A DNA stretch of 64,000 bases. Origin: Balamuthia mandrillaris (Eukaryota; Discosea; Longamoebia; Balamuthiidae). Where the stretch lies: the NCBI GenBank assembly GCA_031835245.1, contig JAVKOQ010000028.1:97001-161000 (forward strand), read 5' to 3'. Under the pieces are notes generated by a model. The model ran no database searches. It was given only the letters and a program-made list of their open reading frames with translations, and was not told the DNA's origin. This document shows, one piece after another, positions 22,611-34,283 of this stretch. Position numbers and translations under genes: made by a program. Each line of letters starts with the position of its first letter. Position 1 is the stretch's first letter.

Positions 22611-22849
22611 CCGAATAGGAACTGCCGAAGAGACAAGAAAGAAGTCATAAAACCACCGGCAGAGAAGAAAGAGAAGGAGGAGGAGGAAGAAGAAGAAGAG
22701 CAAGCAAGGGAGGTGGTGAGGAGGCATTGGGACAAGGAAAGAAGGGTGTGGTGGGAGCTGTTGTGTTGCAGCCAGAGCTGGTTTCATTCTTTTCTATCTT
22801 TTTTTCCTCAACACAACAACAACGAATAAAGAAAAGAGGAAAGCAACAC

Positions 22850-24844
22850 CTAAAGCTCTTGAAAAGCGGCGGTGGAGGAGACGCTCTGGAACTGCTGGGA
22901 AGCATGCATGCGCCACAGCGCCAACGCCAGCACCGTCACGGTGACCGTCAACAAGATGATCACCCCCGACATCAACACCCAAACCACCAATGTCCCCGAA
23001 AGCATGTCTTGTCTCTCTCCTTCGTGCTCTTCTCCATCGTCTTCGTCCTCTTCATCATCGTCATCATCATCTTCCTCTTCTTCATAAGGATCGTCGTCGT
23101 CGTCACTGTAGTCATACACCTTACGTAAAGCAAACGTATGTGAGTACTCCTGAATGCCTTGATGGTCGTAGAAGAAGACGTGCATCGTTCTCTCTTCCAA
23201 ATGTACTCGCATGAAGCCTGCTTTGTCCGAATGGAAGAGGGAGTGAACGGCGGCGATGCCACGTGTGGTGGCGGCGGAGCGGGGAAGTATCTTAACGCGA
23301 GAACCAGCGCCGCTGATGAAATGGTGGATACCTTCGGAGTATACGTGTTCCATGTCATGCACATGGCTTTTGTTTGGGATGCGGAGTTACAAGCGATAGA
23401 AAGAAAGAAAGAAATGAACAAACAAGAAGGAAGAAGGAAGAAGGAAGAGAGCAGAGAGTAAGAATCAAGAAGAGGTTAAGGCAAGAGATAGAAGGATGGC
23501 AGAAGGAGAAACAATACCCGCACAAATAGGCTGCCACATGATGTTTTTTGAACAAAGGCAACAAGGTGTTCTGTAGCTCCTGATAGCCTCCCTGCCTCAA
23601 CTCCGGCCATTCGTTGTTGGAAAAAATGGGATGATGTCCCACCACAATAATCCACTTTTGTTCTTCTTCTACTTCAAGGCTAGGATTGAGTCGTTCCAAT
23701 TCTCGTTTGAACCAACTCAACTGGTCCTGCCAGTGTTGCTGTTGGAGTTGGTCTTCCATCTGTTGGTTGTCTGGTTTGGTGTAGTATTCTTGGATGAATG
23801 GAGTCGTATCCAAAAATACTGTTATGTTTGTTTGTTAGTATCAACAAAATACAGACAACAGCCTGGAAACAAACTTAAAAGAAGCAGAATAAAATAAGAA
23901 GGAAAGAAAAAAGGAACAGAAGAAGAAGAAGAGGAAGAGAAAGAAGAAGAACAAGAAGCCAGAAGAAGAGCCGTACAAAAGGTGGCGTTGTGAGCAGAAG
24001 CAGAGGAAAGCGGGACCGAAAGGGTGTAATTGAAGGAAGGCATGTTCCACTTGAACACTCCTTCTCCCAGTTGTTGTTGTTGGCGATGCTGGTCGTATTG
24101 GCGCTGCGCTTCAATGCTGCCCCTGTAGTCATGGTTGCCCAATATACTGTACCACGGCTTTTGCAGAGCGGCACCCGCATAGACCTCCTCTTTGTTTGTT
24201 TGTTTTTTTTTCCAGGTGCACACATGCTTTGTCAATAAAAAAGAAAAGAAAAGAACAATAAAATAAAAACATAAAAACATAAATAAAAAATAAAAAAAAT
24301 AAAAATAATTTTAGAAACAAAAAACACAAAAAAATAATAAATAAAATAAATAAAAAACAAAAACAATAAATAATAAATAAAATAAATAAAATAAATAACA
24401 AAAGGAAATAATGAAAAAATAAACAAAAAGTAAAAGTAAAACATAAACAGTTAAAGTTAAAATAAAATAAACCAAAAGAAAAAACGCAGACGAAAAAAAA
24501 AATAATATGCAAATACCAAAGGTTTTTTGCCACTTCTCATCCTGCACGGAGACGACGCCGTCCTCGTAGAAGTTGTCGCCCACGCCGACGACGAACGAGA
24601 TGGGGTGCTCCTCCGCCACCTGCTGCATGGCCGCAGCCACGGCGCGCTGAGTGTCGGCAAAGGCGGGGTCGCGGGAGCCCAAGGCGCTGCCCCAGTCCCC
24701 AATCACAAAGAAATGAAGGCCATCGGGGGCGCCATCGACATCTGCGAAAACAAAAGAGGAAGAAGAAAAGAAGACGAGGAAGAAGAAGAGGAGGAAGGCA
24801 AGAGAGAACCGGGAGTGGTTCGTGTTGCGCGCTGGTTGCTTCAT
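22850..24844 (-). CDS. Purple (tartrate-resistant type) acid phosphatase with C-terminal membrane anchor
   Basis: Four exons: 24844-24517, about 24192-23970, 23818-23518 and 23366-22850. A signal peptide (FSLAFLLFFFLVFFSSSSFVFA) precedes a calcineurin-like metallophosphatase with all metal motifs in order: VIGDWGS, GVGDNFYEDG, ILGNHDYRGS, VVGHHPIFSN, and CGHVHDMEH across the last intron. This set and spacing are those of small purple acid phosphatases (ACP5 type), dinuclear iron enzymes of secretory or lysosomal compartments. Unlike ordinary family members it has a long acidic linker (about 23100-23000) and a hydrophobic segment VVWVLMSGVIILLTVTVTVL near the C-terminus, so it is probably membrane-anchored with the enzyme outside. 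It is divergent from the RING ligase gene. Confidence 0.92.
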
Positions 24845-25105
24845 CTTTGTTTTTTTTCAAAACTTTTTAGAAATGGTCTCTATTGTCGACAGAAAATGCT
24901 TTTATGGTATTTTCGAGGCTAAAATAATAGGTTGGGTATAACTGGAGAGATATCTAATACTTATGACGTGGCGAAAGACCACAAAATGAGCACAAAATGT
25001 TCTCCGATTTTTAAGATGGTGACGTGGCAGTGCAGAACGAAACGACCACAAAATGACCACGACTTGATCTCATTGGAAGAAACAGAAAAAAAGAAAAGGA
25101 AAAAG
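24845..25105. promoter_or_regulatory. Divergent promoter with repeated accacaaaatga motif
   Basis: A 261-bp gap between the divergent phosphatase and RING ligase genes. The motif gaccacaaaatga occurs at 24977-24989 and again at 25047-25059, followed each time by gcac or ccac, and a partial copy (gcacaaaatg) sits between at 24990-24999. These spaced copies look like transcription-factor sites, but that is inference. Confidence 0.5.
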
Positions 25106-26161
25106 ATGAAAACACATCAAAGAAGAGGCAGGGCTGTTTGCTTCCTGTCCCTTCTGAACGTTACGAAACGAACGTATTTTCTTATATTGTTTTTGTTGCT
25201 CTGCATGTTGTTATTGCGGGTCAATGCACAGGTTTGATTTATTTTATATTATTTGTTTATTTTATATTTATATTTGTTAATTTTTGGTTGTTTTTTTTCC
25301 TCTAATATGTCGATCTTCTTCTCGCTTCTCTGCTTCTCTGCTTCTGCCTCCCTCTCTCTCTCTCTCTCTCTCTCTTCTTCTTCTTCTTCTCTTCTTCTCG
25401 TTGGAAAAACAAAAAGGAAGCGGCACAACAACAACAACCAAACAAAGGTGGAGCACAGGAACAAGGTCCTGCGCGGCCGTCCAATGATTCATCGGTCGTG
25501 TTGCTGTTCAGCCAGGTCCTTCAGTCCCACAAACAAAGCCACCTGCTCAATCTTTCTTTCACCCCTTCCTCTCCTTCCACGCAGCCTCAGCAGCCTTTAA
25601 CTTCCTCTTCTGCTGCTTCTCTTCTTCCGCGAAACATCTCGGACTACTATCAAGGAACATGGACAAAGCTCACTTCTTCCTCCTCTTCCATTCTTTCTTC
25701 GTCGTCCCCTTCCTCGACAACAACGACAAATGAAAACAAAGAAGAACAAGAACAAGGAGTGGAAGAAGGAGAAGACAGAGAAGGAGTGAAAGAAGACGAA
25801 GGAGGAGGAGAGGGAGAAGGAGATGTTGAGAAGAGAACGGAGAAGCCCCTTCTTCCAAAAGCAGAGTTCAGCTTTGCTTCTACGGCGGTGGGCAGCCTTA
25901 TTTATCAGCTGAACGCCAAACCCTCCAACGTTTCTCACATCGATACTGTCACTGTACGTTCTGTGTGCTTTTTTCGTTTGTTTGTTATTTTGCTTTGCTT
26001 CTTGTCGTTTCTTGTCGTCTTGTTCTTTCTTTCTTGTCGTTGCTTGTCGTTTCTTGTCGTTTCTTTCTTGTCGTCTTGTTCTTTCTTTCTTGTCGTTTCT
26101 TTCTTTCTTGTCGTTTCTTTCTTTCTTGTCGTTTCTTTCTTGTCGTTTCTTTCTTGTCGTT

Positions 26162-26197
<36 letters not shown>

Positions 26198-26217
26198 GTC
26201 GTTTCTTTCTTGTCGTT

Positions 26218-26277
<60 letters not shown>

Positions 26278-28327
26278 TTGTGTATGTTTTTGTTTCTTTC
26301 ATTGTTTTATTTGTTTATCCATTCTTTGGTTCTTGCATTGTTTTTCAGGGAGAATTAGTTTTACGGAATGGCATGTGGAGCACTAATACGAACACGCGAT
26401 TCGCTCTTCAAGGCTTATACTTTTGGAAGACCGGTCACCTCTTCCTTGTTGCTAATCCTTTACAGTACTTTTGCCTCTTCTTTCTCTCTCTCTCTCCTTT
26501 TACTTCTCTGTCTCTTCTTGGCTTTCCTTTTCTCTCTTCTCATTAGCTGATCTCCTTATGTACAGGCATGCTCTTGTCCAAAACTTTTCGCTCGCTCTGA
26601 CCAACAAAACAACGATAGAAGACGTTATTTTAGCAGCAGATAGGATACCATTTCAATTCGCAAATGAGTCCCGTAGTGCCTCTGACAAACCTCGTTTGGC
26701 CGCAGGCAGTTCTTCCTCTGTTCCTTCTGCCTGTCACTTTCAGGCTGTGTTTAGACTTGAACGAGCTCGTGACGAAACCTCTCCAGTTGGTCACACTTCC
26801 AGTGATCAAGGTGCTTTAGATTTATCTTATCTTATCTTTCTTTCTTTCTTTTGACAGTAATGTTGCAAAATTATAGAGAACAAACCAAAGTTGCATTTGA
26901 AAGGCATTAGTTACAGCCCGAACTGCGAAATAGCAATCTTTTCGGATGCGAGTTCTGTTCAGTTTGAACACTATTTTCACAAAGCTAGACTTTACGTTAC
27001 GGCATTCATTCTTGTACGCTTTGTCTTTCGGCTACTTCCTGTCAGTTTTTTTTCCCTTCGTCTCACTTGATATCTACTTGCAGCTTACTTGTCTTCAAGT
27101 AATCCTTCTCATCAACCAAATGAAACAAAACCACAGTCGTGCAGTTCGTTATCCTACTCTCTCTTTATGTTCCCTCTCATTCTCTTCTTTTAACTCCTTT
27201 TGTGTTTCCACCCAAAAAACGAAGGCTCTAACAAAAGTGTCTTTGATGACTATTGGGATTCACACCGTAATGGACTCACATCTTGGTTTTATACATTTAT
27301 CAGCTGGTATAGCAGTTGGTTAGTTTTTTTTTTTTTTCCTCTTCTTTTGTACATTTCCTCTCCGCTTCCTTCCACTGATGAATCTCTTCTTTATCCTCTG
27401 ATTGATATAATATCAAGGTGCTGTCTTTGATGCATTTGCATTGGCCGCTTTTGTAAATTTTATACTATTTTCTATCTTTGAAATGCGGTATCTTGTATCA
27501 ATCCTTAAGGCACGCCATCCTGAAGAGTTTGCCCTTGGTTGGGAAGGTCGGTCCCTTTCTCCCTCTCTCCTCTTTACTCATTTACCTCTCCCGTTTTCCT
27601 TTATTCCCTTCTAACGCGTTGTTTCTCTAGCTGTAAGACGTAAAATCCGTGAGCTTTATATGCGGTTTTGTACGTGTCAAACATCTCTCTGTCTCTCTTT
27701 GTCTCTCTCTGTCTTAAACTCATTCTTTCTCACTGTCTGTACTTCCTTGATTTGTTTCTTGCTCTCGTCATAATAACAAAAAGATGGAGGACTTTTGCTT
27801 GGGTTTATCGCTATTTATTACTTCAACGGCATCTTCCTTATTTCCATGTTCATAATTTACTCGATGTGGATACCTCAAATCTACTGCAACGTCACTCAGT
27901 GCTGCAGCAACGCTTTTACTGCCAAGTTTGTCATTGGCACTAGTCTCATTCGCCTCTTCATTCCTCTCTGTACGTTTCTCGACCTCTCTCTCTCTCTCTC
28001 GCTCTCTCACAACACTTATACATGCTCTCACACTGCATGGCCTGGCGAACAGATTTCTATGCCTGTCCTTATAACTTTTTACATGTTGAACCTCGTCCTC
28101 AACTCGCTTCTTGCTTAGCGGCGTACGTTCTCTCTCTCATCTTTTTTTGGTTTCGTTTGCTAAACACAACCATAATGTCCGCAGTTATTTATTCTTTCAA
28201 GTCGTCATTCTCTTCTCACAAGACACTCTTGGCCCTCGTTGGTTTATCCCTAAAATGGTACCTTTCTCTTTCTCTTTCTCTTTCTCTTTCTCTTTCTCTT
28301 TCTCTTTCTCTTTCTCTTTTCTTTCTC

Positions 28328-28361
<34 letters not shown>

Positions 28362-28818
28362 TTCTCTTTCTCTTTCTCTTTCTCTTTCTCTTTCTCTTTC
28401 TCTTTCTCTTTCTCTTTCTCTTTCTCCTTCATTCTCCTCTTCTTCTTATCTTCTTGCCTCTCATACAAAACAAATGCAGCTGTTGCCAGCAAAATACGAC
28501 TACAAGCGAAGGGTGGAGATCGATCCAGAAATGGGAGGCAAAGTGGACTGCGTCATCTGCATGAATGCCGTTTACGTGACCGGAAGATCTCCATTCTCTG
28601 CTTCTTCCTCCTCCCTTCGCTCTCTTTTGCTGCTTCGACCAAGAAACAGTCAGCAGCAACAACCACAGAGCGAAGAACAGGAGGAGGAGAGAAGCGAGAG
28701 GGACTACGATTACATGGTCACTCCATGCAATCACGTCTTTCACTCCGAATGCTTGCTGCGGTGGATGGAGTTCAAGATGGAATGTCCCACCTGCAGAGGT
28801 CTTCTTCCTTATCCTTAA
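25106..28818 (+). CDS. Multi-pass membrane RING E3 ubiquitin ligase, Tul1/Dsc1/FLYING SAUCER type
   Basis: About ten exons; exon 1 25106-25231 (signal or anchor TYFLILFLLLCMLLL), exon 2 25417-25953, exon 3 from 26349. A luminal part (LLPRNISDYYQGTW, GELVLRNGMWSTNTNTRF, KLHLKGISYSPNCEIAIFSD) precedes several membrane segments (for example GFIAIYYFNGIFLISMFIIY and FVNFILFSIFEMRYLVSIL). The last exon (from about 28477) has a RING: CVICMNAVY, then PCNHVFHSECLLRWMEFKME and CPTCRGLLPYP at the extreme C-terminus, as in yeast Tul1, fission yeast Dsc1 and plant FLY1/2, ligases of Golgi and endomembrane quality control. The RING is interrupted by a Ser/Gln-rich loop of about 50 residues. Introns carry two large repeats. 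Middle exon borders are approximate. Confidence 0.9.
25990..26280 (+). repeat. Intronic (TTTCTTGTCG)n minisatellite
   Basis: In the intron after exon 2 of the RING ligase gene: irregular copies of ttctttcttgtcgtttcttt passing into pure (TTTC)n at 26221-26277. The reverse complement of the same unit fills an intron of the NT5DC1-like gene (31718-32035) and a smaller patch lies in the PPR gene intron (52928-52960). Frames through it are artefacts. Confidence 0.9.
28258..28428 (+). repeat. Intronic (TCTCTT)n microsatellite
   Basis: About 170 bp of tttctc units in the last intron of the RING ligase gene, pyrimidine-rich on the sense strand and leading directly to the last acceptor (ag at about 28476). 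Confidence 0.9.
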
Positions 28819-28896
28819 AATGGGTTGAACAAAGAAAAGCAAAACCTCAAAAAGCAAAACGGATCCGAGTGAAAAGAGTGCAATCAATACGAAAGG

Positions 28897-29666
28897 TTAA
28901 GAAGAAGAAGTGAAGACACGCATCAAAGAAGTGCAGACATCCAACAACTGAAGAAACTCATCTGCACCATCCACCAAACGATGATCCGCTTGAGCCAGTT
29001 GGATCGCTATTTCCGACTTTTGAGCGCTGCTCAACCCTTGCTCATTGTTGAGAATGTGTTGAAAGAGTTGAAGGAGGATTTGATGTCCAGAGTATCCTTC
29101 CATCATAACGTCTTGAACACCTGCCTGCAACCGAAAGAAACTCTTTGTCTTACAGTTGTTCAAAAGCTTTTCCATTGTTTCTTCTGGTATTACCTATGGC
29201 ATGAAAGGGCAATAATGAGAAGAACAGTGTTTTTAGCAGGAGAGCAATGCAACAACAGAAAAGAAAACAAAGAGAAAAAAAGCATCAACTTACGCCAGCG
29301 GTGCTCAACACATCAGCAGCGGTCATCTGCCGAGAGCCCAAAAGGGTGTGAGTGCTCTGTAGGGTGGTGATGGCCTTTCTCATGTCGCCCTCTGAAACTG
29401 ACACCAACGTCCGCAAGGCGTCTTCGGTGATCTTAACTCCCTCCTCCTTGCATATGTGCTGCAGTCTGGCAACCATTGTGTCTCCTTCCAGCAACTTGAA
29501 ACGAAACTTGGCACAACGAGATGTTATTGGGTCGATGATCCTATTTTATTATGTTAACGTTTTTGTTGACAGAAATGAAGAGAAGAAAACATAGAAAAAG
29601 AGAGAGCAAAAGAGAGGGAGGGAGAGGGAGGGAGAGGGAGAGAGAAGAGAGGAGAGAAGAGAGAGT

Positions 29667-29706
<40 letters not shown>

Positions 29707-30640
29707 ATGAAAGTGAGAAAGAAGAAAGCCAAACCGACTGATATAGTTGCAGATCAAACAAAACCGGGTGACGCTAGAATACGTTTCCATGATGCGTCGC
29801 AGCGCAGCTTGGGCTTCTTGTGTCATGGAGTCTGCCTCATCGAGAATGATTATCTTAAAGGGCGGGCAAGGGTATTTGTTGCCCTCGTTGCTGCCATCGT
29901 TGGAGGTATTCCCAGCTGCCACTTGAGCAAAGGTCTTCACTTTCTCGCGAATGATGCCGATACCTCTCTCATCGGAGGCGTTCAGCTCCATCACCCTCTT
30001 CTTTACCAACTCTGGTCTGCGGTTATCGAAGTAAAAATAGAGGAATAAGAGAGAGGATGAGAGGAAGTGAGAGTGAGAGGGAGAGGAGGTGGACGAGAGG
30101 GGGAGAAGAGAACAACAAAGAGGAAGAGCCAAGGAGGAATAAGAAACGACAGAACAGAACGAAGAAGGCCAGAGAAAAGGGAGCAAAAATTAGCATACCC
30201 ATAGAGAGCACGCGCCACAGCAAGGATGGTTGAAGTTTTGCCGGTGCCAGGCGGCCCATAGAACAACAAGTGTGGCAACTACAAATCCAATTAATGAGGG
30301 CAGAGAGAGAGAGAGAGAGAGAGAAACAGAAACAGAAACATAGAATCAGAGAAAGAGAAGAGCAAAGGCAGTACGTTGTTGTTCTGAATGGCTTTCTTTA
30401 GCGTATTTACAACTTCCTCTTGATAAGCGACCTCATCCACTGTCTTTGGCCGGCTAATTTTTTTAAAAAAAAAAGAACGTCAGCACCTTTCAGCAACACC
30501 ACACACACACGCGATGTTGAAGCGGGTTCATCATCAATAACAACAAAATCAAAAGTACGAAACTATTTTTCGACCCATGGCTTCTTGTGCTCTTTCTTCG
30601 CAGCTCCCGTAAGCTTCAGTTTCTTTGATGTAGACAACAT
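28897..30640 (-). CDS. RFC4: Replication factor C small subunit (RFC4 / yeast Rfc2 type)
   Basis: Minus strand, exons 30640-30564, 30453-30375, 30278-30199, from 30016, then further exons ending with the TAA at 28899-28897; the checked junctions are GT-AG and in phase. The protein reads [32 protein letters not shown] (split by intron 1), [20 protein letters not shown] (Walker A), [33 protein letters not shown] (Walker B), [26 protein letters not shown] (arginine finger region) and a helical collar domain ending [20 protein letters not shown]. The [10 protein letters not shown] start and SRII spelling fit RFC4 (Rfc2 in yeast) better than RFC2 or RFC5. It is part of the clamp loader that puts PCNA on DNA. 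Tail-to-tail with the RING ligase gene, 78 bp apart. Confidence 0.95.
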
Positions 30641-31030
30641 CTCCTAGCAATATCCTGTTGTTTTTTTTTCAAAAAAAAAATATTCCAACGCTTCCCTTCC
30701 CCCCTAATCCAAAACTTTGTTTGGGTGTTTCTCGCGTTGCCCTCCCTTTTTCGCAGGTAAAGTTTGTTGGGGTTTTTTTTTGGCGGGAACCGTTTTTTTA
30801 TTTTTTCATTTTCATGACGACATGGAATTTTCCGAAAATTTTCCAAGAAATCGTACTGCTACGATTTTGTTTGCCTCTTCTGTTGCTCTCACGGGCACGC
30901 GCACAAGAAAGAAACCTCCTTGGAGAGCTAACAAAAGAACGGGAGATGTGTGAAACCTTAACGAAGGGGCAGGATAAGGAGGAGGAGGAGGAGAAGGAAG
31001 AACAGGATGAGTAAAGAGTAAAGAGTCAGG
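30641..31030. other. Intergenic between NT5DC1-like 3' end and RFC4 5' end
   Basis: Holds the RFC4 promoter (T-rich at 30660-30680 and 30772-30815) and the 3' flank of the next gene. A short + strand frame from 30808 to 31014 (MTTWNFPKIFQEIVLL, then an acidic end) has no recognisable content, and I do not call it a gene. Confidence 0.4.
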
Positions 31031-31907
31031 TCAATTGTTACATAGAAAAGCAGAACAGGCGTTGTTGGTAAACGTGTGATCCGGAGAGAAGGAGCTGAAT
31101 CGCTCCAACGAGGGAACGTAGAGAGTGGCCCCTTGCTTGATGTGTTGGCACCAAAAGCTGTCCCTCTTCTTTGCGTCACCATCGCCATCGCAAAAAAAGT
31201 AGGAGCCCCAGTAGGCGTTATCGTCCAGGTGACGACTCCATGGATGATTCCTTTGTGTAATACATACATATAGAGGTTAAAAGAAATGACAACATAAAGG
31301 ATAAAAAAAAAGAAAGACGTACTCTGCATCGTGCAAGTAAGGAGTGTGGTCAGAGGGGAACTCCAATCCTTGAAGCTTTTCGAGCTCTTCCAACTCCTCG
31401 ACGATGGCAACTGTGTGCCAACCAAACTTGAGCGGAATGCAGACGTCGTACTGTAGATGATCCCCAAAGTACAGCACTTTTGGATGATAGTCCTCTCCTT
31501 GCTTTCTTGCATGTCGGTTGTTTTTCTCATCTTCTTTTCTCATAAAGTCTAACAGGACTTTGGCATTGCCACCGTAAAAGATTTCAGCCGTGGATAGTTC
31601 CGTAGTAGGTGTTGAGGAGACGAGGCAACAGTCGACGTCCAGGTCCAGGTCTAGAACCTCTGTTTTGTTTTTGGAGGGAAGAAGAATGAATGGAAACAAA
31701 AAGTAAGAATTAGAAAGAAAGAAACGACAAGAAAGAAAAAAACCGACAAGAAAGAAAGAAACGACAAGAAAGAAAGAAACGACAAGAAAGAAAGAACCGA
31801 CAAGAAAGAAAGAAAGAAAGAAACGACAAGAAAGAAACGACAAGAAAGAAAGAAACGACAAGAAAGAAAGAAACGACAAGAAAGAAAGAAAGAAAGAAAG
31901 AAACGAC

Positions 31908-31939
<32 letters not shown>

Positions 31940-32962
31940 AACGACAAGAAAGAAAGAAAGAAAGAAAGAAACGACAAGAAAGAAAAAATAGAAAGAAAGA
32001 AAGAAACGACAAGAAAGAAAGAATAGAAAAAGAAAGGTACGAACCAAAGTAATCATTGTTTTGGGTGAAGAAACTGGGCTTACGAGCTGCAGCGGATATA
32101 AAGTCAAAGAGACTGCGCCAATCCTCCCCAAAGGCATAGTTGGCCAGAACTTCGAGGTACTCTGGAAAGGAATTGGTGACTATGAAGAGCCGCTTCTGAT
32201 GAACGTTGCGAAGCTCCTCCAACCATTTTCTAACCTAATAAAGGCTCGTTGAGAAAACAGAAAAGTGAAGGAGAAAAGAAGAGCGAGAGAGAGAGAGAGA
32301 GACCTTGGTTTGTTTAAAGATATACTTGGAAGGATCTTTTTGGATAGCAGGAAAGTACCAGCCTTTACCCCATTGCCCAAAATTATAGAGAAGGGCATCG
32401 TACAGGACTGCTGACTGCCCTTGATAGTCCCTATAATAAATATTGACTAGCAATAAAAGAGCAAGAGAAATGGAGAGAGAGAGAGAGAGAGCGAGAGAGA
32501 AGAGAGAGCGAGAGAAGAGAGAGAGAGAGGGAGAGAGAGAGAGAGGAGTCAGTCGAATGCACGCAACAAGTGGGAGTGCATGTATTGAATTTACCCTCTT
32601 CTTGATGTTGCTTTCCTTTGGTGTCTTCCAGATCCACTAAAACAGCAAACAACCAAGCCAGCGTTACCTCAAAAAACCTGGGAAAGCGAAAAAATAAGCG
32701 TACATTTGAAACAGGAGGGATGTGAGGGAGAGAGAGAGAGAAAGTACGTGGTAAGTGACCACCAGTCGGGTGTGCTAAGTCCTTGAAAGTTGGGCAAAGG
32801 TTCATTCTTGTAAAGTCTTTCCAGTTCCTCTTTGGTTAGAGGCTTGGTACCATGGTAACCCCTCTGGTTTACCGGTGAAGGGTTGTGAAAAAAGAATAAA
32901 GAGAAGAGAGAAGAGAGAAGAGAGAAGAGAACGACGAACAAAACGATGAGAAGAAGAGAACA

Positions 32963-33010
<48 letters not shown>

Positions 33011-33484
33011 CGAGAGCGAAAAGCAGACATTAGAACAGAAGAAAGAGAACAAGAATGCGAACACGCGAGAAAGAAAGAAAGAAACCTCTACAACGCCAGC
33101 AGAGTCTAGTTTCAAGATGTTGCCACGCTTCCTGTCCACCACGTTCCCCTTCTTGATGAATTCTTGGTTCAACGGAATGTCCAGCAAGTCAGTAGGATAG
33201 TCAGCCTACCTCACACACAAAAACCCAAACAAACATCAAGATACACGAAAAAAAAAACAGATTAACAGAAATAAAGAAAACCCGAAAAAAAAAAATATCA
33301 AATCAACAAAAAAAAAACAAACCTCCTCTATGAGGTACTTCCTGAAGCAGTCGTAGCAGAGTTGGTGGAGGTTGTCCAAGGAGTACCGTATGAGCGTGTG
33401 GTCCAGGTCGAAACCCAACCAGTCGTAGTCCAACAGGCACACCGCCGATGGCTCACCCCCTGCTGCTGCTGTCCTTTCTTCCAT
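31031..33484 (-). CDS. NT5DC1-like HAD-family 5'-nucleotidase domain protein
   Basis: About eight exons on the minus strand: 33484-33323, 33205-33086, 32863-about 32747, and others, ending TGA at 31033-31031. The HAD nucleophile motif is WLGFDLDHTLIRYSLDNL (the two Asp of DLDHT). Later come VVDRKRGNILKLDSAG, GYHGTKPLTKEELERLY, KGWYFPAIQKDPSKYIF, RLFIVTNSFPEYLEVLANYA (motif II Thr), KVLYFGDHLQYDVCIPLKFG (motif IV Asp), and near the end YWGSYFFCDGDGDAKK with PSLERFSSFSPDHTFT. This order matches NT5DC1, a cytosolic 5'-nucleotidase-like protein of uncertain substrate. Introns are filled with pyrimidine repeats in the sense direction. Exon borders in the middle are approximate. Confidence 0.9.
31718..32035 (+). 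repeat. Intronic (GAAACGACAAGAAA)n minisatellite
   Basis: About 320 bp of agaaagaaacgacaagaaag units on the plus strand, inside an intron of the minus-strand NT5DC1-like gene. It is the reverse complement of the repeat in the RING ligase intron at 25990-26280, so both lie pyrimidine-rich on the sense strand. Confidence 0.9.
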
Positions 33485-33643
33485 TTCTTTTTTTTTATTT
33501 TATTTTTTGTCGGCATCCACCTTGTCGACGGATAAATTTGTCGACATAAATATTCCGCGTGCTTTGCATCGCTCTCATTCCTTGCAAATTTGAAAATCCT
33601 TGCATTACTTGTCGATCGATCGTAAGGCATTACGATCTCTTCT

Positions 33644-33685
<42 letters not shown>

Positions 33686-34087
33686 CCTTTCATGACCACG
33701 TTGTTCTTATTTGCTTTTTTTTATTTTTGGTTGGAAGAAGGGATTCCACCCCCATTCCTCCTTCTCCAAGGCTTTGTTCCTTGTTGCTTTCTTACGAAAG
33801 CAGAAGAAACTTGGTGCCAAGAGAAGGCAGAGGCATGGAGTGGAAAGGGATATAGGTGAATTCCCAAAATGAGTTTAAACTCATTCAGGAATAGCGTCCA
33901 GGAGTTGTTTGGGCTAGCAAGTGGCTCAACTATTTGAGAAGCGAGAATCAGGTCGTTCCTTCGTTCGCTGAAAATCAGGCTGGAGCAGAAGGTGAAGAGA
34001 GAAGAGAAGAGAGAAGCGAAGAGAGAAGAGAAGAGAGAAGAGGGACAAGACGAGAAAAGAGGAGAGAAGAGAGAAGAGAGTGAGAGT

Positions 34088-34132
<45 letters not shown>

Positions 34133-34283
34133 GACAGAGAGATTGCACACGAGAACGAACGCTGAGTCTATCAACAAGTTTGCCACATCAGCAAAAGCAA
34201 CAACAATAAGAGCAACGTATGACCAGAATATTGCAAAAAAAAAACAGAAGAAAGCAACAGCACTGAACGTCTCTCTTTGTTCT
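33485..34283. other. Intergenic with (CT)n and (GA)n blocks
   Basis: About 800 bp. Near the NT5DC1-like start there is the promoter side, with a gtcgacat motif seen at 33522-33545 (twice) and a (CT)n block at 33642-33680 ((GA)n in sense of that gene). A gatcgatcg palindrome lies at 33612-33620. Further right, 33985-34140, are AGAGA/GA repeats, then the 3' flank of the MRH gene. No gene is supported. Confidence 0.5.

Noticed and set aside
20996-22735. 579-codon minus-strand frame across the AGAGA repeat
   Set aside because: Most of it is simple repeat read as Ser/Leu/Phe; the part near 21100 is out of frame with the RCC1-kinase start. It only reflects the Fanzor relic and repeat.
30808-31014. 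Possible small + strand gene (MTTWNFPKIF start)
   Set aside because: Only about 68 codons, acidic low-complexity end, no conserved feature, and it lies in the short gap between two minus-strand genes.
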